Source of the DNA: an uncultured Flavobacteriaceae bacterium
Lineage (GTDB): Bacteria > Bacteroidota > Bacteroidia > Flavobacteriales > Flavobacteriaceae
NCBI GenBank assembly: GCA_937136455.1
Contig: CAKZOO010000179.1
Coordinates: 81,533 to 145,532, forward strand
Direction of reading: 5' to 3'
Length of the DNA: 64,000 bases
The notes under the pieces are model-generated. The model ran no database searches. It was not told the origin of the DNA and was given only the letters and a program-made list of their open reading frames with translations. This document shows positions 25,814-35,094 of this stretch, piece by piece; the first letter of the stretch is position 1; every line of letters begins with the position of its first letter. The translations under genes were made by a program, and so were the position numbers.

Positions 25814-27007
25814 TTAAAAAATTAAGAAGTTAATATTGGTATGAGTTAATCCTAGTTGATCTCCAATGGTACTGCTAGTAAGTACTCCTTGATAGAGATA
25901 GACTCCGTTTTTGAGTCCTTGATCCAAACGCAGAGCATTGTCAATACCACCCTTTTCTGCCAGATCCAATAAGATAGGGGTGCAGATATTACTCATAGAC
26001 ACCGATGCCGTCTTAGGGTATCTGGAGGGGATGTTGGGAACACAATAGTGAATGACATCAAATTTCTTAAAGGTTGGTTTTTGATGAGAAGTGAGTTGAG
26101 AAGTTTCAAAACAACCACCTCGATCGATACTGATATCGATAATCACAGACCCTTTCTTCATAAAGGAAACCATTTCCCCAGAAACCACCACAGGAGTTCT
26201 GTGATGACATTCAATTGCTCCTACAGCCACATCACAACGTCTTAGTGCTTTGAGCATGTTTTTTGGTTGTAGAGTAGAAGTGTAGATAGGGTGTTTTAAT
26301 TCCGATTGTATCTTTCTTAGATTTGAAGTAGAATTGTCAAATATTTTAACAGATGCTCCGAGATTTAAGGCTGTTTTGGCCGCCCAAACAGCTGCAGTAC
26401 CTGAACCAAAGATGACGATCTCTGTAGGAGGTACCCCTGAGATATTTCCAAAAAGCTGTCCTTTTCCCTCATGGGATTTACTCATCAATTCGGCTGCTAT
26501 ATAAATTGCAGACAAACCAGAAATTTCACTCAAAGAACTTACAAAAGGAAAACTTCCGTCGTGCTCAGTGAGTTCTTCTAATGCGATTGCAGTTATCTTT
26601 TTCTCTTGAAGTTTGTTGATATAATAAAGATCCTTAGACTTTAAGTTCAAGGTAGAAATGACAGTGCTATGAGGTTTTAAAAGATCTATTTCTTGATCGT
26701 TAACTGGAGCGACTTTGAGTATTAAGGGGCATTCAAAAACTTTTTTAGGATCACTTTCAATAGAGGCACCAGCCTTTTGATATTCACTGTCTGAAAAATG
26801 TGCGTGATCGCCAGCACCTTGTTCTACGATGACCTTGTGGTCATTTGCGACAAGTGCAGCAATAGCGTCAGGAGTGAGGCATACCCTTTTTTCTTCCATT
26901 TCTCGTTCCTTAGGAAGCCCAATAATTAAGCTGCCTTTTTTGATAGCGACTGCTAAACGCTCTTCTTTAGGCATCAGTTCAGTCGGATTAAAGGGTGATT
27001 CCATCAT
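25814..27007 (-). CDS. ald: Alanine dehydrogenase
   Basis: A 397-residue member of the alanine dehydrogenase/transhydrogenase family, converting alanine to pyruvate and ammonium with NAD+. GLPKEREMEEKRVCLTPDAI (about 30-49) contains the substrate-binding arginine-lysine region, EQGAGDHAHFSDSEY follows, and EIVIFGSGTAAVWAAKTA is the Rossmann nucleotide-binding loop. It is slightly longer at the N-terminus than the classical enzyme, as in other flavobacteria. Alanine dehydrogenase and proline dehydrogenase side by side suggest amino-acid catabolism. Its ATG overlaps the tsaE stop by one base. Confidence 0.85.
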   Translation of the reverse strand: MMESPFNPTELMPKEERLAVAIKKGSLIIGLPKEREMEEKRVCLTPDAIAALVANDHKVIVEQGAGDHAHFSDSEYQKAGASIESDPKKVFECPLILKVAPVNDQEIDLLKPHSTVISTLNLKSKDLYYINKLQEKKITAIALEELTEHDGSFPFVSSLSEISGLSAIYIAAELMSKSHEGKGQLFGNISGVPPTEIVIFGSGTAAVWAAKTALNLGASVKIFDNSTSNLRKIQSELKHPIYTSTLQPKNMLKALRRCDVAVGAIECHHRTPVVVSGEMVSFMKKGSVIIDISIDRGGCFETSQLTSHQKPTFKKFDVIHYCVPNIPSRYPKTASVSMSNICTPILLDLAEKGGIDNALRLDQGLKNGVYLYQGVLTSSTIGDQLGLTHTNINFLIF

Positions 27008-27417
27008 CAGTGTTCAATTAGGGTTAAGGTTCTGCTTTCAGGACTGTCAATAGTCAACTGTACTTCTGTATATCGATCAGGCAATAAATTGACAATACGC
27101 TCTGACCATTCGATAAAGATCCATCCATCAAAGTTAAAATAATCTTCAATACCGATGTCATACGCTTCAACTTCATCTTCAATACGATAAAAATCAAAGT
27201 GGTACGCTAGAGTCTTACCCAATGAATCTTCATAGGTGTTGACAATTCCAAAACTTGGACTCTGACCAGAGTCCTCACATCCGAGTTTAGCAATCAGTTC
27301 TTTGATTAAGGTTGTTTTTCCAGCCCCCATTTCACCGTTGAGGCAAAGTAATTTTGAGCAGGACTTCTCTATAATGTATGTTGCTGCTTTAGATAGTTCT
27401 GAAACACTGTAGGTCAT
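27007..27417 (-). CDS. tsaE: tRNA threonylcarbamoyladenosine biosynthesis ATPase TsaE
   Basis: A 136-residue P-loop ATPase that works with TsaB and TsaD in making t6A37 of ANN-decoding tRNAs. Walker A is GEMGAGKTT (28-36), then DSGQSPSFGIVNTYE (switch region) and FIEWSERI (conserved tryptophan-glutamate block). A longer frame reaches 27483, but its first 22 residues are not TsaE-like and overlap porX, so the ATG at 27417 (MTYSVSEL) is chosen. Located between porX and ald in a minus-strand series. Confidence 0.93.
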   Translation of the reverse strand: MTYSVSELSKAATYIIEKSCSKLLCLNGEMGAGKTTLIKELIAKLGCEDSGQSPSFGIVNTYEDSLGKTLAYHFDFYRIEDEVEAYDIGIEDYFNFDGWIFIEWSERIVNLLPDRYTEVQLTIDSPESRTLTLIEH

Positions 27418-27460
27418 TATATTTATTTTAAGAGTCACAAAGATACAGAAGAACTCGAGA

Positions 27461-29002
27461 TTATTTAGGGTATAAAACCACAAAGGGCAAAATCATTTCT
27501 TCCAGTGAAATTCCACCGTGTTGATATGAGTCTTTGTAGTGATTTATGAATTGATTGTAGTTGTTTGGGTAGGCGAAAAAGGTATCAGCTACCGCAAAGA
27601 CATAATTAGTACTTATACTCATGGAACTCAATCCAAAACTTTGTGGATCATCGATTCGTATGGAGTCCTTTGAAGAGGCCTTGAGATTTGATCCCAACTT
27701 GTATCTAAAATTGCTGTTGATTTCTCTAGATGCTTTGATGATAGATGGTGTCTTTACTCTAATAGTCCCGTGATCAGTAGTAAGGATGAGTTGTAAATCC
27801 ATTTCAGCAGCTCTTTTGACAATTTCCAAAAGAGGTGAATTTTCAAACCAGGACTTGGTTAAGGAACGATAGGCTTTATCGTCAGATGCTAATTCTTTAA
27901 TGACGTTCATTTCTGTTTTTGCATGAGATAAAATATCGATGGTATTATAAACTAAAATATTGAGATCATTGTCTTTAAGTTGATGAATTTTAGATAAATA
28001 ACGTTGGCCTTGTTTTAGATTGCTAATTTTGTCATAGGTCCAATTGATCGAATCGTCTAAACGTTGTAATTGTGCTTTAAAGAAACTGTCCTCTTCATTG
28101 TTTTTTCCTCCTTCTTCTAAATCGTCTTTCCATAAATCTGGATGTTTTTTTTCCATTTCTAGAGGGGTTAAACCGGAGAAAATGGCATTTCTAGCGTAAT
28201 GTGTTGCTGATGGCAGAATAGCGTAATAGGCTTCTTCGTGGTCTATTTGGTAATATTGATCAATAATTGGAGCAATTTTTCTCCATTGATCAAATCTTAA
28301 ATTGTCTAAGACAACTAACAAGGTTTTTTTGTTGAGTAAAGGGCGTATTTTTTCTTTGTAAAGTCGGTGTGATAATGCAGGAGCATCTTGACCTTTGATC
28401 CACAGTGGATAATTCCTTTCAACGAATTTGGCAAAGTATTTATTGGCGGTTAACTTTTGAGATTCTAGAATTTCTGAGAGATTTCCTGACTTTTCATCTT
28501 CTAGTGTTTCTTCCCAGAAAATCAACTTCTTAAAGATATCCACCCAGTCTTTATGAGTTTGAGCAGCTTCAATTTCACCACTGAGTATTCCAAATTCTTT
28601 TTGGTAGTCCGTAGTCGCTTTATCGCTGATGATTTTGGGAAGTTCTAAATTCTTTTTAAGGCTCAGAAGTATTTGATTTGGATGAACAGGCTTTAAGAGG
28701 TAGTCAGCTATTTTAGATCCCAAAGCGTCGTTCATGATACGCTCTTCCTGATTGTTGGTAATCATTATGACTTTTAGGGTTGGTTGAAGTTCTTTGATTT
28801 TTCCAAGGGTTTGTAAACCGTCCATACCAGGCATATTTTCATCTAAGAGTACCATGTTGAAATGTTCCTTTTCAATGCGTTTTAGAGCTTCATAACCACT
28901 GTTGCACTGACTGACTAAATACCCTTTTTCTTCCAAAAAAAGGATGTGAGGCTTTAATAAATGTATCTCATCATCGACCCACAAGATATTTAGCTGATTC
29001 AT
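27461..29002 (-). CDS. porX: PorX, response regulator with PglZ domain (type IX secretion)
   Basis: A 513-residue regulator of the type IX secretion system and gliding genes. The receiver domain (1-120) has acidic pocket D10-D11, phosphoacceptor D54 (VLLDENMPGMDG), the conserved threonine (MITNN) and lysine (LLKP). A three-helix linker follows, then a PglZ/alkaline-phosphatase-fold domain (about 210-510) with NLRFDQW, the nucleophile threonine in SATHYARNAIFSG, and TTDHGTI. The kinase PorY is not in the window. In characterised members the PglZ domain hydrolyses oligonucleotides. It is divergent from the HD phosphohydrolase, with 31 bases between starts. Confidence 0.93.
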   Translation of the reverse strand: MNQLNILWVDDEIHLLKPHILFLEEKGYLVSQCNSGYEALKRIEKEHFNMVLLDENMPGMDGLQTLGKIKELQPTLKVIMITNNQEERIMNDALGSKIADYLLKPVHPNQILLSLKKNLELPKIISDKATTDYQKEFGILSGEIEAAQTHKDWVDIFKKLIFWEETLEDEKSGNLSEILESQKLTANKYFAKFVERNYPLWIKGQDAPALSHRLYKEKIRPLLNKKTLLVVLDNLRFDQWRKIAPIIDQYYQIDHEEAYYAILPSATHYARNAIFSGLTPLEMEKKHPDLWKDDLEEGGKNNEEDSFFKAQLQRLDDSINWTYDKISNLKQGQRYLSKIHQLKDNDLNILVYNTIDILSHAKTEMNVIKELASDDKAYRSLTKSWFENSPLLEIVKRAAEMDLQLILTTDHGTIRVKTPSIIKASREINSNFRYKLGSNLKASSKDSIRIDDPQSFGLSSMSISTNYVFAVADTFFAYPNNYNQFINHYKDSYQHGGISLEEMILPFVVLYPK

Positions 29003-29033
29003 TTACTTATATTTGTATTAAAATTTAGATGTT

Positions 29034-30254
29034 TTGAGCAAAAACCAAAAGCTTTTTACCTTCAATGATCCAATTTACGGATTTATTCGAATTCGCCACC
29101 CTTTTTTATTAGAACTCATCGATGATCCTGTTTTTCAGCGTCTTAGAAGAATTACACAAATGGGTTTGTCTTCCTATGTATTCCCAGGAGCACAGCATAC
29201 CAGATTTGAGCACGCTATTGGGGCTATGTACTTAATGAGTAAGGCTATCAGGGTTTTGCGATTAAAAGAGGTTGAAATAAGTGTTGAAGAAGAACAAGGG
29301 TTGTTAGGTGCTATCCTTTTACACGATATTGGTCATGGTCCATACTCTCATGCGATGGAACATATATTGCTCAAGGAGGTATCTCATGAAGAAATTACAC
29401 TTCAATTGATGAAATCACTCAACAAGAAGTATCATGGGGTATTGGATATCGCTATTGAAATTTTTCAAAAGACCTATCCCAAAACATTTTTGAATGAATT
29501 GGTAGCAAGTCAATTAGATATTGATCGATTGGACTATCTTAAAAGAGACAGTTTTTATACTGGTGTAGCAGAGGGGAATATCAATTCAGAACGATTGATT
29601 TCCATGTTGGATGTTATTGATGGTTCCTTAGCTATTGAAGAAAAGGGCGTGTTCTCTGTTGAAAAATTCCTCATGGCTAGAAGATTTATGTATTGGCAGG
29701 TCTATCTTCACAAAACTTCTTTTGTAGCAGAAGAACTTCTCTTAAAAATCTTTAAAAGAGTTAAAGAATTACTGCAAAGTAACAGTTATATTTTCATGTC
29801 CACCTCGCTGCATTTCTTTTTAAAAGAAGATAGAAAATTAGACGATTTAGCCCTAGAACATTTTGTTCAATTAGACGATATAGACGTGATGTACGCTATA
29901 AAAAAATGGTGTGAAAGTGAAGATAAGGTATTGTCTACTCTTTCTAAGATGCTCATTGAGAGAAACTTACTTGCAATAGACATACAAACTAAAAAGATAT
30001 CGGATTCTAAACTCAACAAGATTAAGAAAAGCTGCATGGAACATTTGAATCTCAGCAAAGAAGAAGTGGATTATTTTGTCTTTAGCGGTTCCATTAAAAA
30101 CTCTGCTTATAACAAGAAAATCAATCCAATAGCACTGGCCAATGAGGATAATGAACTCGTTAATTTTGACTCAGCAAAGGATCAAAGTTTTTCAAAATCA
30201 CTCTCTAAATCTGTGGAGAAGTATTATATATGCTTCCCAAAAGAACTCAAATAG
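29034..30254 (+). CDS. HD-domain phosphohydrolase (dNTPase-like)
   Basis: A 406-residue metal-dependent phosphohydrolase of the SAMHD1/YwfO-like HD group. Ligands: H60 ([12 protein letters not shown]), H97-D98 ([12 protein letters not shown]) and the aspartate in [17 protein letters not shown]. Likely acts on deoxynucleoside triphosphates; the exact substrate is not readable. The start is TTG at 29034: the only ATG just before it (29029) runs straight into a stop. A full -7 box TATATTTG lies at 29008-29015. This gene precedes lpxD by 35 bases, a conserved order in Bacteroidota. Confidence 0.9.
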   Translation: MSKNQKLFTFNDPIYGFIRIRHPFLLELIDDPVFQRLRRITQMGLSSYVFPGAQHTRFEHAIGAMYLMSKAIRVLRLKEVEISVEEEQGLLGAILLHDIGHGPYSHAMEHILLKEVSHEEITLQLMKSLNKKYHGVLDIAIEIFQKTYPKTFLNELVASQLDIDRLDYLKRDSFYTGVAEGNINSERLISMLDVIDGSLAIEEKGVFSVEKFLMARRFMYWQVYLHKTSFVAEELLLKIFKRVKELLQSNSYIFMSTSLHFFLKEDRKLDDLALEHFVQLDDIDVMYAIKKWCESEDKVLSTLSKMLIERNLLAIDIQTKKISDSKLNKIKKSCMEHLNLSKEEVDYFVFSGSIKNSAYNKKINPIALANEDNELVNFDSAKDQSFSKSLSKSVEKYYICFPKELK

Positions 30255-30289
30255 GGATTAATCTCTTAGAATTTCTTAATTTTGTATCC

Positions 30290-31294
30290 ATGAAATTTAC
30301 AGCTAGTCAGATAGCCGCCATACTCGATGGCGAAATAGATGGAAATCCAGAAGTGTGGGTTGATAAGCTATCTAAGATAGAAGAGGGCGAAGAGGGGTCG
30401 TTGACTTTTTTGTCAAACCCTAAGTACACTTCCTATATCTATTCTACTTCCTCCTCTATAGCTATAGTAGACAAAGACTTTGTAGCAGAGAAATCTATTG
30501 TACCCACTTTAATTAGAGTTAGTGACGCTTACGGAGCTTTTTCAAAGCTTTTGTCTTATTACGATTCGATTAAAACAGAAAAAAGTGGAATTGAATCTCC
30601 TTCTTTTATTTCAGATGATCTCAAACAGGGTAAAGGACTTTATATTGGAGCCTTTACGTATATTGACAAAGGAGTTATTCTAGGTGATGATGTGAAAATC
30701 TACCCCAATGTTTATATAGGAGAAAATGTTCAAATAGGTAATCGTGTAACCTTGTTTTCAGGTGTTAAAATCTACTCGGATACGCGAATTGGAAACGATT
30801 GTGTCATTCATTCCAATGCGGTTATCGGTGCTGATGGATTTGGATTTGCTCCAAATTCTGAAGGGGTATACAACAAAGTTCCTCAAACAGGTAATGTAAT
30901 TATCGAAGATCACGTAGATATTGGAGCTTCTACAACTATTGACAAAGCTACTTTAGGGTCCACTATTATTCGAAAGGGTGTAAAACTCGACAACCAGATT
31001 CAAATTGCACACAATGTTGAAATTGGGGAAAATACAGTTATCGCAGCTCAAAGTGGGGTTGCAGGTTCTACAAAGGTTGGGAAAAATTGTATTATTGGTG
31101 GACAAGTAGGAATAGCTGGCCATTTGACCATTGGAGATAATGTGCGTATGCAGGGGCAATCAGGAGTCATCAAGAGTTTAAAAGACGATGCCGTAGTACA
31201 AGGAACTCCTGCATTTAATTATAACGATTACAACAAGTCTTACGTATACTTTAAAAATTTACCAAAACATCTAAATCAGAAAAAAAACAACTAA
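30290..31294 (+). CDS. lpxD: UDP-3-O-(3-hydroxyacyl)glucosamine N-acyltransferase
   Basis: A 334-residue left-handed beta-helix acyltransferase, third step of lipid A synthesis. The N-terminal uridine-binding domain ([29 protein letters not shown]) is followed from about residue 105 by hexapeptide repeats ([20 protein letters not shown] and others). The catalytic histidine lies in [16 protein letters not shown] 30290 is selected over an upstream start at 30230, which overlaps the HD gene and adds 20 residues unlike LpxD. It heads the lipid A cluster with 1-2-base gaps. Confidence 0.95.
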   Translation: MKFTASQIAAILDGEIDGNPEVWVDKLSKIEEGEEGSLTFLSNPKYTSYIYSTSSSIAIVDKDFVAEKSIVPTLIRVSDAYGAFSKLLSYYDSIKTEKSGIESPSFISDDLKQGKGLYIGAFTYIDKGVILGDDVKIYPNVYIGENVQIGNRVTLFSGVKIYSDTRIGNDCVIHSNAVIGADGFGFAPNSEGVYNKVPQTGNVIIEDHVDIGASTTIDKATLGSTIIRKGVKLDNQIQIAHNVEIGENTVIAAQSGVAGSTKVGKNCIIGGQVGIAGHLTIGDNVRMQGQSGVIKSLKDDAVVQGTPAFNYNDYNKSYVYFKNLPKHLNQKKNN

Positions 31295-31295
31295 G

Positions 31296-32696
31296 ATGAC
31301 AACCACATCGAAAAAACAAACAACTATTGCAAAAGAAGTGAGTCTTACAGGTGTAGGGCTTCATACTGGTAATAATGTAACACTTAAATTTTGTCCTGCT
31401 GATGCAAACTCTGGATATGTTTTTAAAAGAGTTGATTTAGAAGGACAACCGACCATCAAAGCGGATGCCTCTTTTGTAGTAAGTACTCAAAGAGGTACCA
31501 ATTTAGAAAGCGGTAATGTAGTCATTAATACAAGTGAGCACGTTCTCGCTGCATTGGTGGGGTTGGAAATCGACAATGTGTTAATTGAAATTGATGCAGC
31601 TGAACCTCCAATAATGGATGGTTCCTCTAAATTTTTTATAGAAGCTATTGAAAAAGCTGGTGTTCAAGAACTAGAAGATGATCGCGAAGAATATGTGGTT
31701 AAAGAAATCATCAATTTAAAAGACGAGGAAACGGGATCTGAAATTACCTTACTTCCAGCAGATGATTATCAAGTAACTGCTATGGTTGATTTTGGAACTA
31801 AGATTTTAGGAACTCAGAATGCTTCTTTAGATTCCATTTCAGATTTTAAAGCAGAAATTGCAGATTCGAGAACCTTCAGTTTTTTACACGAACTAGAAAT
31901 GCTCTTAGACAACGGTCTCATTAAGGGAGGAGATCTCAATAATGCCATTGTATACGTAGATAAAGAGATTTCTGATGAGACGATGAAAAAGCTTCAAAAA
32001 GCATTTAATAAAACAGATATATCAGTTACTCCAAACGGAATACTCAATAACTTAACGCTTCACTACAGCAATGAAGCTGCTCGCCACAAACTATTAGATG
32101 TGATTGGTGATTTAGCTCTAGTAGGCTGCAGAATTAGAGGAAAGGTCATCGCTAGTAAACCTGGACATAAGATCAATACTGACTTCGCTAAGAAATTAGC
32201 AAAGATAATCAAGGAGGAAAAACGAAAAAACGTCCCTACATACGATTTAAACCAACCACCACTAATGGACATCCACCAAATCATGGATATGTTACCTCAC
32301 AGACCTCCATTTTTGTTTATCGATCGCATTATAGAGCTATCTGATTCTCATGTGGTAGGAATGAAGAATGTAACCATGAATGAGGATTTCTTTGTGGGTC
32401 ATTTCCCAGGAGCTCCAGTTATGCCAGGGGTTTTGCAAATAGAAGCTATGGCTCAAACAGGAGGGATATTAGTGCTGTCTACAGTTCCTGATCCAGAGAA
32501 CTATTTGACTTATTTTATGAAAATTGACAATGTCAAGTTCAAACAAAAAGTACTTCCTGGAGATACGTTAATTTTTAAATGTGATTTAATAACGCCTATA
32601 CGAAGAGGAATTTGTCATATGAGTGCTCAAGCTTTTGCTAATGGAAAACTCGTATGTGAAGCAGAAATGATGGCTCAAATCTCAAAAAAACAATAA
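31296..32696 (+). CDS. lpxC-fabZ: Bifunctional LpxC-FabZ: UDP-acyl-GlcNAc deacetylase and hydroxyacyl-ACP dehydratase
   Basis: A 466-residue fusion typical of Bacteroidota. Residues 1 to about 310 are LpxC, the zinc deacetylase committing to lipid A: GVGLHTGNNVTL, TSEHVLAALVGLE with zinc ligand H82, and ARHKLLDVIGDL plus GHKINTDFAKKL with further ligands and the catalytic histidine. After a short linker, about 325-466 is FabZ: DIHQIMDMLPHRPPFLFIDR and GHFPGAPVMPGVLQIEAMAQ carry the catalytic histidine and glutamate. The fusion ties supply of acyl chains to their use. Both active sites look intact. Confidence 0.95.
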   Translation: MTTTSKKQTTIAKEVSLTGVGLHTGNNVTLKFCPADANSGYVFKRVDLEGQPTIKADASFVVSTQRGTNLESGNVVINTSEHVLAALVGLEIDNVLIEIDAAEPPIMDGSSKFFIEAIEKAGVQELEDDREEYVVKEIINLKDEETGSEITLLPADDYQVTAMVDFGTKILGTQNASLDSISDFKAEIADSRTFSFLHELEMLLDNGLIKGGDLNNAIVYVDKEISDETMKKLQKAFNKTDISVTPNGILNNLTLHYSNEAARHKLLDVIGDLALVGCRIRGKVIASKPGHKINTDFAKKLAKIIKEEKRKNVPTYDLNQPPLMDIHQIMDMLPHRPPFLFIDRIIELSDSHVVGMKNVTMNEDFFVGHFPGAPVMPGVLQIEAMAQTGGILVLSTVPDPENYLTYFMKIDNVKFKQKVLPGDTLIFKCDLITPIRRGICHMSAQAFANGKLVCEAEMMAQISKKQ

Positions 32697-32697
32697 G

Positions 32698-33483
32698 ATG
32701 AATCAACCATTAGCCTATGTGCACCCAGGTGCTAAAATTGCTAAGAACGTCGTAATTGAACCTTTTACTACTATAAGCAATAATGTGGTCATTGGAGAAG
32801 GAACTTGGATTGGATCCAATGTGACTATTATGGAAGGGGCACGTATTGGTAAAAATTGCAATATTTTTCCAGGCGCTGTGATTTCAGCACCTCCACAGGA
32901 TTTAAAGTACAACGGAGAAGAGACGACTGTTGAAATTGGCGATAATGTAACTATTAGAGAATGTGTTACCATTAATAAAGGAACTACAGATCGAATGAAA
33001 ACAGTTATTGGAGATAATTGCTTAATCATGGCTTATTGTCATGTGGCTCACGATTGTTTTATTGGTAATAACTGTATTTTTTCCAACAACTCAACGCTTG
33101 CAGGACATGTTACTGTCGGTAACAATGTTGTAATGGCTGGACTTGTTGCGGTTCATCAGTTTGTTACTATTGGAAGTTTTTCTTTTGTAACAGGTGGATC
33201 TCTTGTTAGAAAAGATGTTCCTCCCTATGTCAAAGCTGCTAGGGAACCTCTTTCATTTGCAGGAATTAATTCGGTAGGACTTCGAAGAAATGGATATAGT
33301 CCAGAAAAAATTAGAGAAATTCAAAACATTTATAGAATTTTATACCAGAGAAATTATAACAATACCCAAGCTATTCAAATAATAGAAGCTGAAATGGAAG
33401 CGACACCAGAAAGAGATGAAATCATTCTCTTTGTAAAAGATTCCAAACGAGGTATTATGAAAGGATATATAAGTAATTCATAA
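32698..33483 (+). CDS. lpxA: UDP-N-acetylglucosamine O-acyltransferase
   Basis: A 261-residue trimeric left-handed beta-helix enzyme, first acylation of lipid A. Hexapeptide repeats run from VHPGAKIAKNVVIEPFTTI to about residue 185; the catalytic histidine is in MAYCHVAHDC, and the C-terminal helical domain begins at about SFAGINSVGLRRNGYSPE. Length and order are standard. One base separates it from lpxC-fabZ and two from efp. Confidence 0.96.
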   Translation: MNQPLAYVHPGAKIAKNVVIEPFTTISNNVVIGEGTWIGSNVTIMEGARIGKNCNIFPGAVISAPPQDLKYNGEETTVEIGDNVTIRECVTINKGTTDRMKTVIGDNCLIMAYCHVAHDCFIGNNCIFSNNSTLAGHVTVGNNVVMAGLVAVHQFVTIGSFSFVTGGSLVRKDVPPYVKAAREPLSFAGINSVGLRRNGYSPEKIREIQNIYRILYQRNYNNTQAIQIIEAEMEATPERDEIILFVKDSKRGIMKGYISNS

Positions 33484-33485
33484 CT

Positions 33486-34052
33486 ATGGCAAGTACATCA
33501 GATATCAGAAAAGGATTGTGCATTCGTTACAATAACGACATTTACAAAATCATTGAATTCTTACACGTTAAACCAGGAAAAGGTCCTGCTTTTGTAAGAA
33601 CTAAACTAAGAAGTATTTCAAATGGAAAAGTATTGGACAATACCTTTTCAGCTGGACATAAAATAGAGGATGTTCGTGTTGAGACGCGTTCGTATCAGTT
33701 TTTGTATCCAGAAGGAAATACCTATCACTTTATGAACGTGGATGACTACAATCAAATTGAGCTTCCAGAAACAGCCTTGGATCGTCCAGATTTAATCAAA
33801 GAAGGGGATGTGGTGAAAATCATGTTTAACGCAGAAGACCAAGCACCTCTTTCAGTGGAGATGCCTGCTTCTGTAATTTTAGAGGTAACCTATACCGAAC
33901 CAGGTGTAAAGGGAAATACAGCGACTAACGCTACAAAACCTGCTACAGTTGAAACAGGAGCTATCATCAATGTTCCTCTTTTTATCAACGAAGGAGATAA
34001 GATTAAAGTGGATACTGAAAAAGGTGCGTACATGGAACGCATCAAGGAGTAA
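33486..34052 (+). CDS. efp: Elongation factor P
   Basis: A 188-residue translation factor that relieves ribosome stalling at consecutive prolines. The KOW-like N-terminal domain holds the loop VKPGKGPAFVRTK with tip lysine K32, the residue modified in other bacteria; two OB domains follow, ending VPLFINEGDKIKVDTEKG. No epmA/epmB-like modification gene is close by. Being the last gene of the lpxD-lpxC/fabZ-lpxA unit ties it to envelope gene expression, a usual Bacteroidota arrangement. Confidence 0.96.
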   Translation: MASTSDIRKGLCIRYNNDIYKIIEFLHVKPGKGPAFVRTKLRSISNGKVLDNTFSAGHKIEDVRVETRSYQFLYPEGNTYHFMNVDDYNQIELPETALDRPDLIKEGDVVKIMFNAEDQAPLSVEMPASVILEVTYTEPGVKGNTATNATKPATVETGAIINVPLFINEGDKIKVDTEKGAYMERIKE

Positions 34053-34075
34053 GGATCAAAAAAAATATTCTTTAT

Positions 34076-34105
34076 TAAGGCTTTGGTTTTACAAACAAAG
34101 CCTTA
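34076..34105 (+). terminator. Hairpin after efp, overlapping the sucD promoter
   Basis: A 10-bp perfect stem, TAAGGCTTTG (34076-34085) / CAAAGCCTTA (34096-34105), followed by only four Ts (34107-34110). The short T-run makes it a weak terminator. The same bases contain the -33 and part of the -7 box of the sucD promoter. Confidence 0.5.
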
Positions 34106-34111
34106 CTTTTG
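34082..34111 (+). promoter_or_regulatory. Promoter of sucD
   Basis: TTTG (34082-34085), 18 bases, TACTTTTG (34104-34111): a full match to both boxes. The ATG at 34134 is 22 bases beyond. The -33 box lies in the left arm of the upstream hairpin and the -7 box starts in its right arm. Confidence 0.6.
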
Positions 34112-34133
34112 ACTTAAATTAAAACAAGTATAG

Positions 34134-35006
34134 ATGAGCGTTTTAGTAAACAAAGATTCAAAAATCATTGTTCAAGGATTTACTGGTAGTGAAGGAACTT
34201 TTCACGCTGGTCAAATGATCGAATACGGAACTCAAGTGGTCGGTGGTGTTACTCCAGGAAAAGGGGGACAAACGCATTTAGGGAAACCTGTATTTAACAC
34301 TGTAAAAGAAACTGTTGATCAATTAGGAGCAGATACTTCTATCATTTTTGTACCACCTGCATTTGCAGCTGATGCCATCATGGAAGCTGCTGAAGCTGGG
34401 ATTAAAGTGATCGTATGTATCACTGAAGGTATTCCAGTTGCTGATATGGTTAAAGTCAATCAATATATCGCCAATAGAGACTGTCGTTTAATTGGACCTA
34501 ACTGTCCTGGGGTGATTACTCCAGAGGAGGCAAAGGTTGGTATTATGCCAGGATTTGTATTTAAATCAGGAACAGTAGGAATAGTTTCAAAATCAGGAAC
34601 ATTAACTTATGAGGCTGCTGATCAAGTGGTTAGAGAAGGATTGGGGATTACTACTGCCATTGGAATTGGTGGAGATCCAATCATTGGAACAACTACCAAA
34701 CAAGCGGTTCAAATGCTAATCGAAGATCCAGCTACAGAATGTGTCGTGATGATTGGAGAAATTGGTGGACAATTAGAAGCTGATGCAGCAAATTGGTACA
34801 AAGAGAGTGGTTCAAAGAAACCAATTGTAGGATTTATTGCTGGTGAAACTGCTCCTGCTGGTAGAACTATGGGACACGCTGGTGCTATTGTTGGTGGTTC
34901 TGACGATACGGCTCAAGCAAAGAAAGCGATTATGAGATCATGTGGAATTCACGTAGTTGATTCACCAGCTCAAATCGGTAAGAAAGTAAAAGAAGTATTG
35001 GGTTAA
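34134..35006 (+). CDS. sucD: Succinyl-CoA synthetase, ADP-forming, alpha subunit
   Basis: A 290-residue subunit of the citric-acid-cycle enzyme making ATP/GTP from succinyl-CoA. The CoA-binding Rossmann part is [16 protein letters not shown] (about 13-28); [11 protein letters not shown] and [11 protein letters not shown] follow; the phosphohistidine is in [11 protein letters not shown] near residue 245. The beta subunit gene is not adjacent, as is usual in flavobacteria where sucC and sucD are separated. It has its own promoter and terminator, so it is transcribed alone. Confidence 0.96.
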   Translation: MSVLVNKDSKIIVQGFTGSEGTFHAGQMIEYGTQVVGGVTPGKGGQTHLGKPVFNTVKETVDQLGADTSIIFVPPAFAADAIMEAAEAGIKVIVCITEGIPVADMVKVNQYIANRDCRLIGPNCPGVITPEEAKVGIMPGFVFKSGTVGIVSKSGTLTYEAADQVVREGLGITTAIGIGGDPIIGTTTKQAVQMLIEDPATECVVMIGEIGGQLEADAANWYKESGSKKPIVGFIAGETAPAGRTMGHAGAIVGGSDDTAQAKKAIMRSCGIHVVDSPAQIGKKVKEVLG

Positions 35007-35028
35007 TCCAATCTTTAAATCAAATACA

Positions 35029-35053
35029 AATCCCGCTATTTGCGGGATTTTTT
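35029..35053 (+). terminator. Rho-independent terminator after sucD
   Basis: An 8-bp stem AATCCCGC / GCGGGATT with loop TATTT and a run of six Ts (35048-35053). Confidence 0.88.
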
Positions 35054-35078
35054 ATTACAAATACATAACGTATCTTTA
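35048..35078 (+). promoter_or_regulatory. Candidate promoter of fabG
   Basis: TTTT (35048-35051), 19 bases, TATCTTTA (35071-35078), one mismatch in each box. The ATG is at 35095. The -33 box is the T-run of the sucD terminator. Confidence 0.45.
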
Positions 35079-35094
35079 CTAAAACTAATTAAAG

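Noticed and set aside
27418..27483. 22-residue N-terminal extension of TsaE
   Set aside because: It overlaps the 3' end of porX and is unlike TsaE; the family begins at the ATG 27417.
30230..30289. 20-residue N-terminal extension of LpxD
   Set aside because: It overlaps the HD gene in another frame, and LpxD proteins start with [13 protein letters not shown] sequence at 30290.
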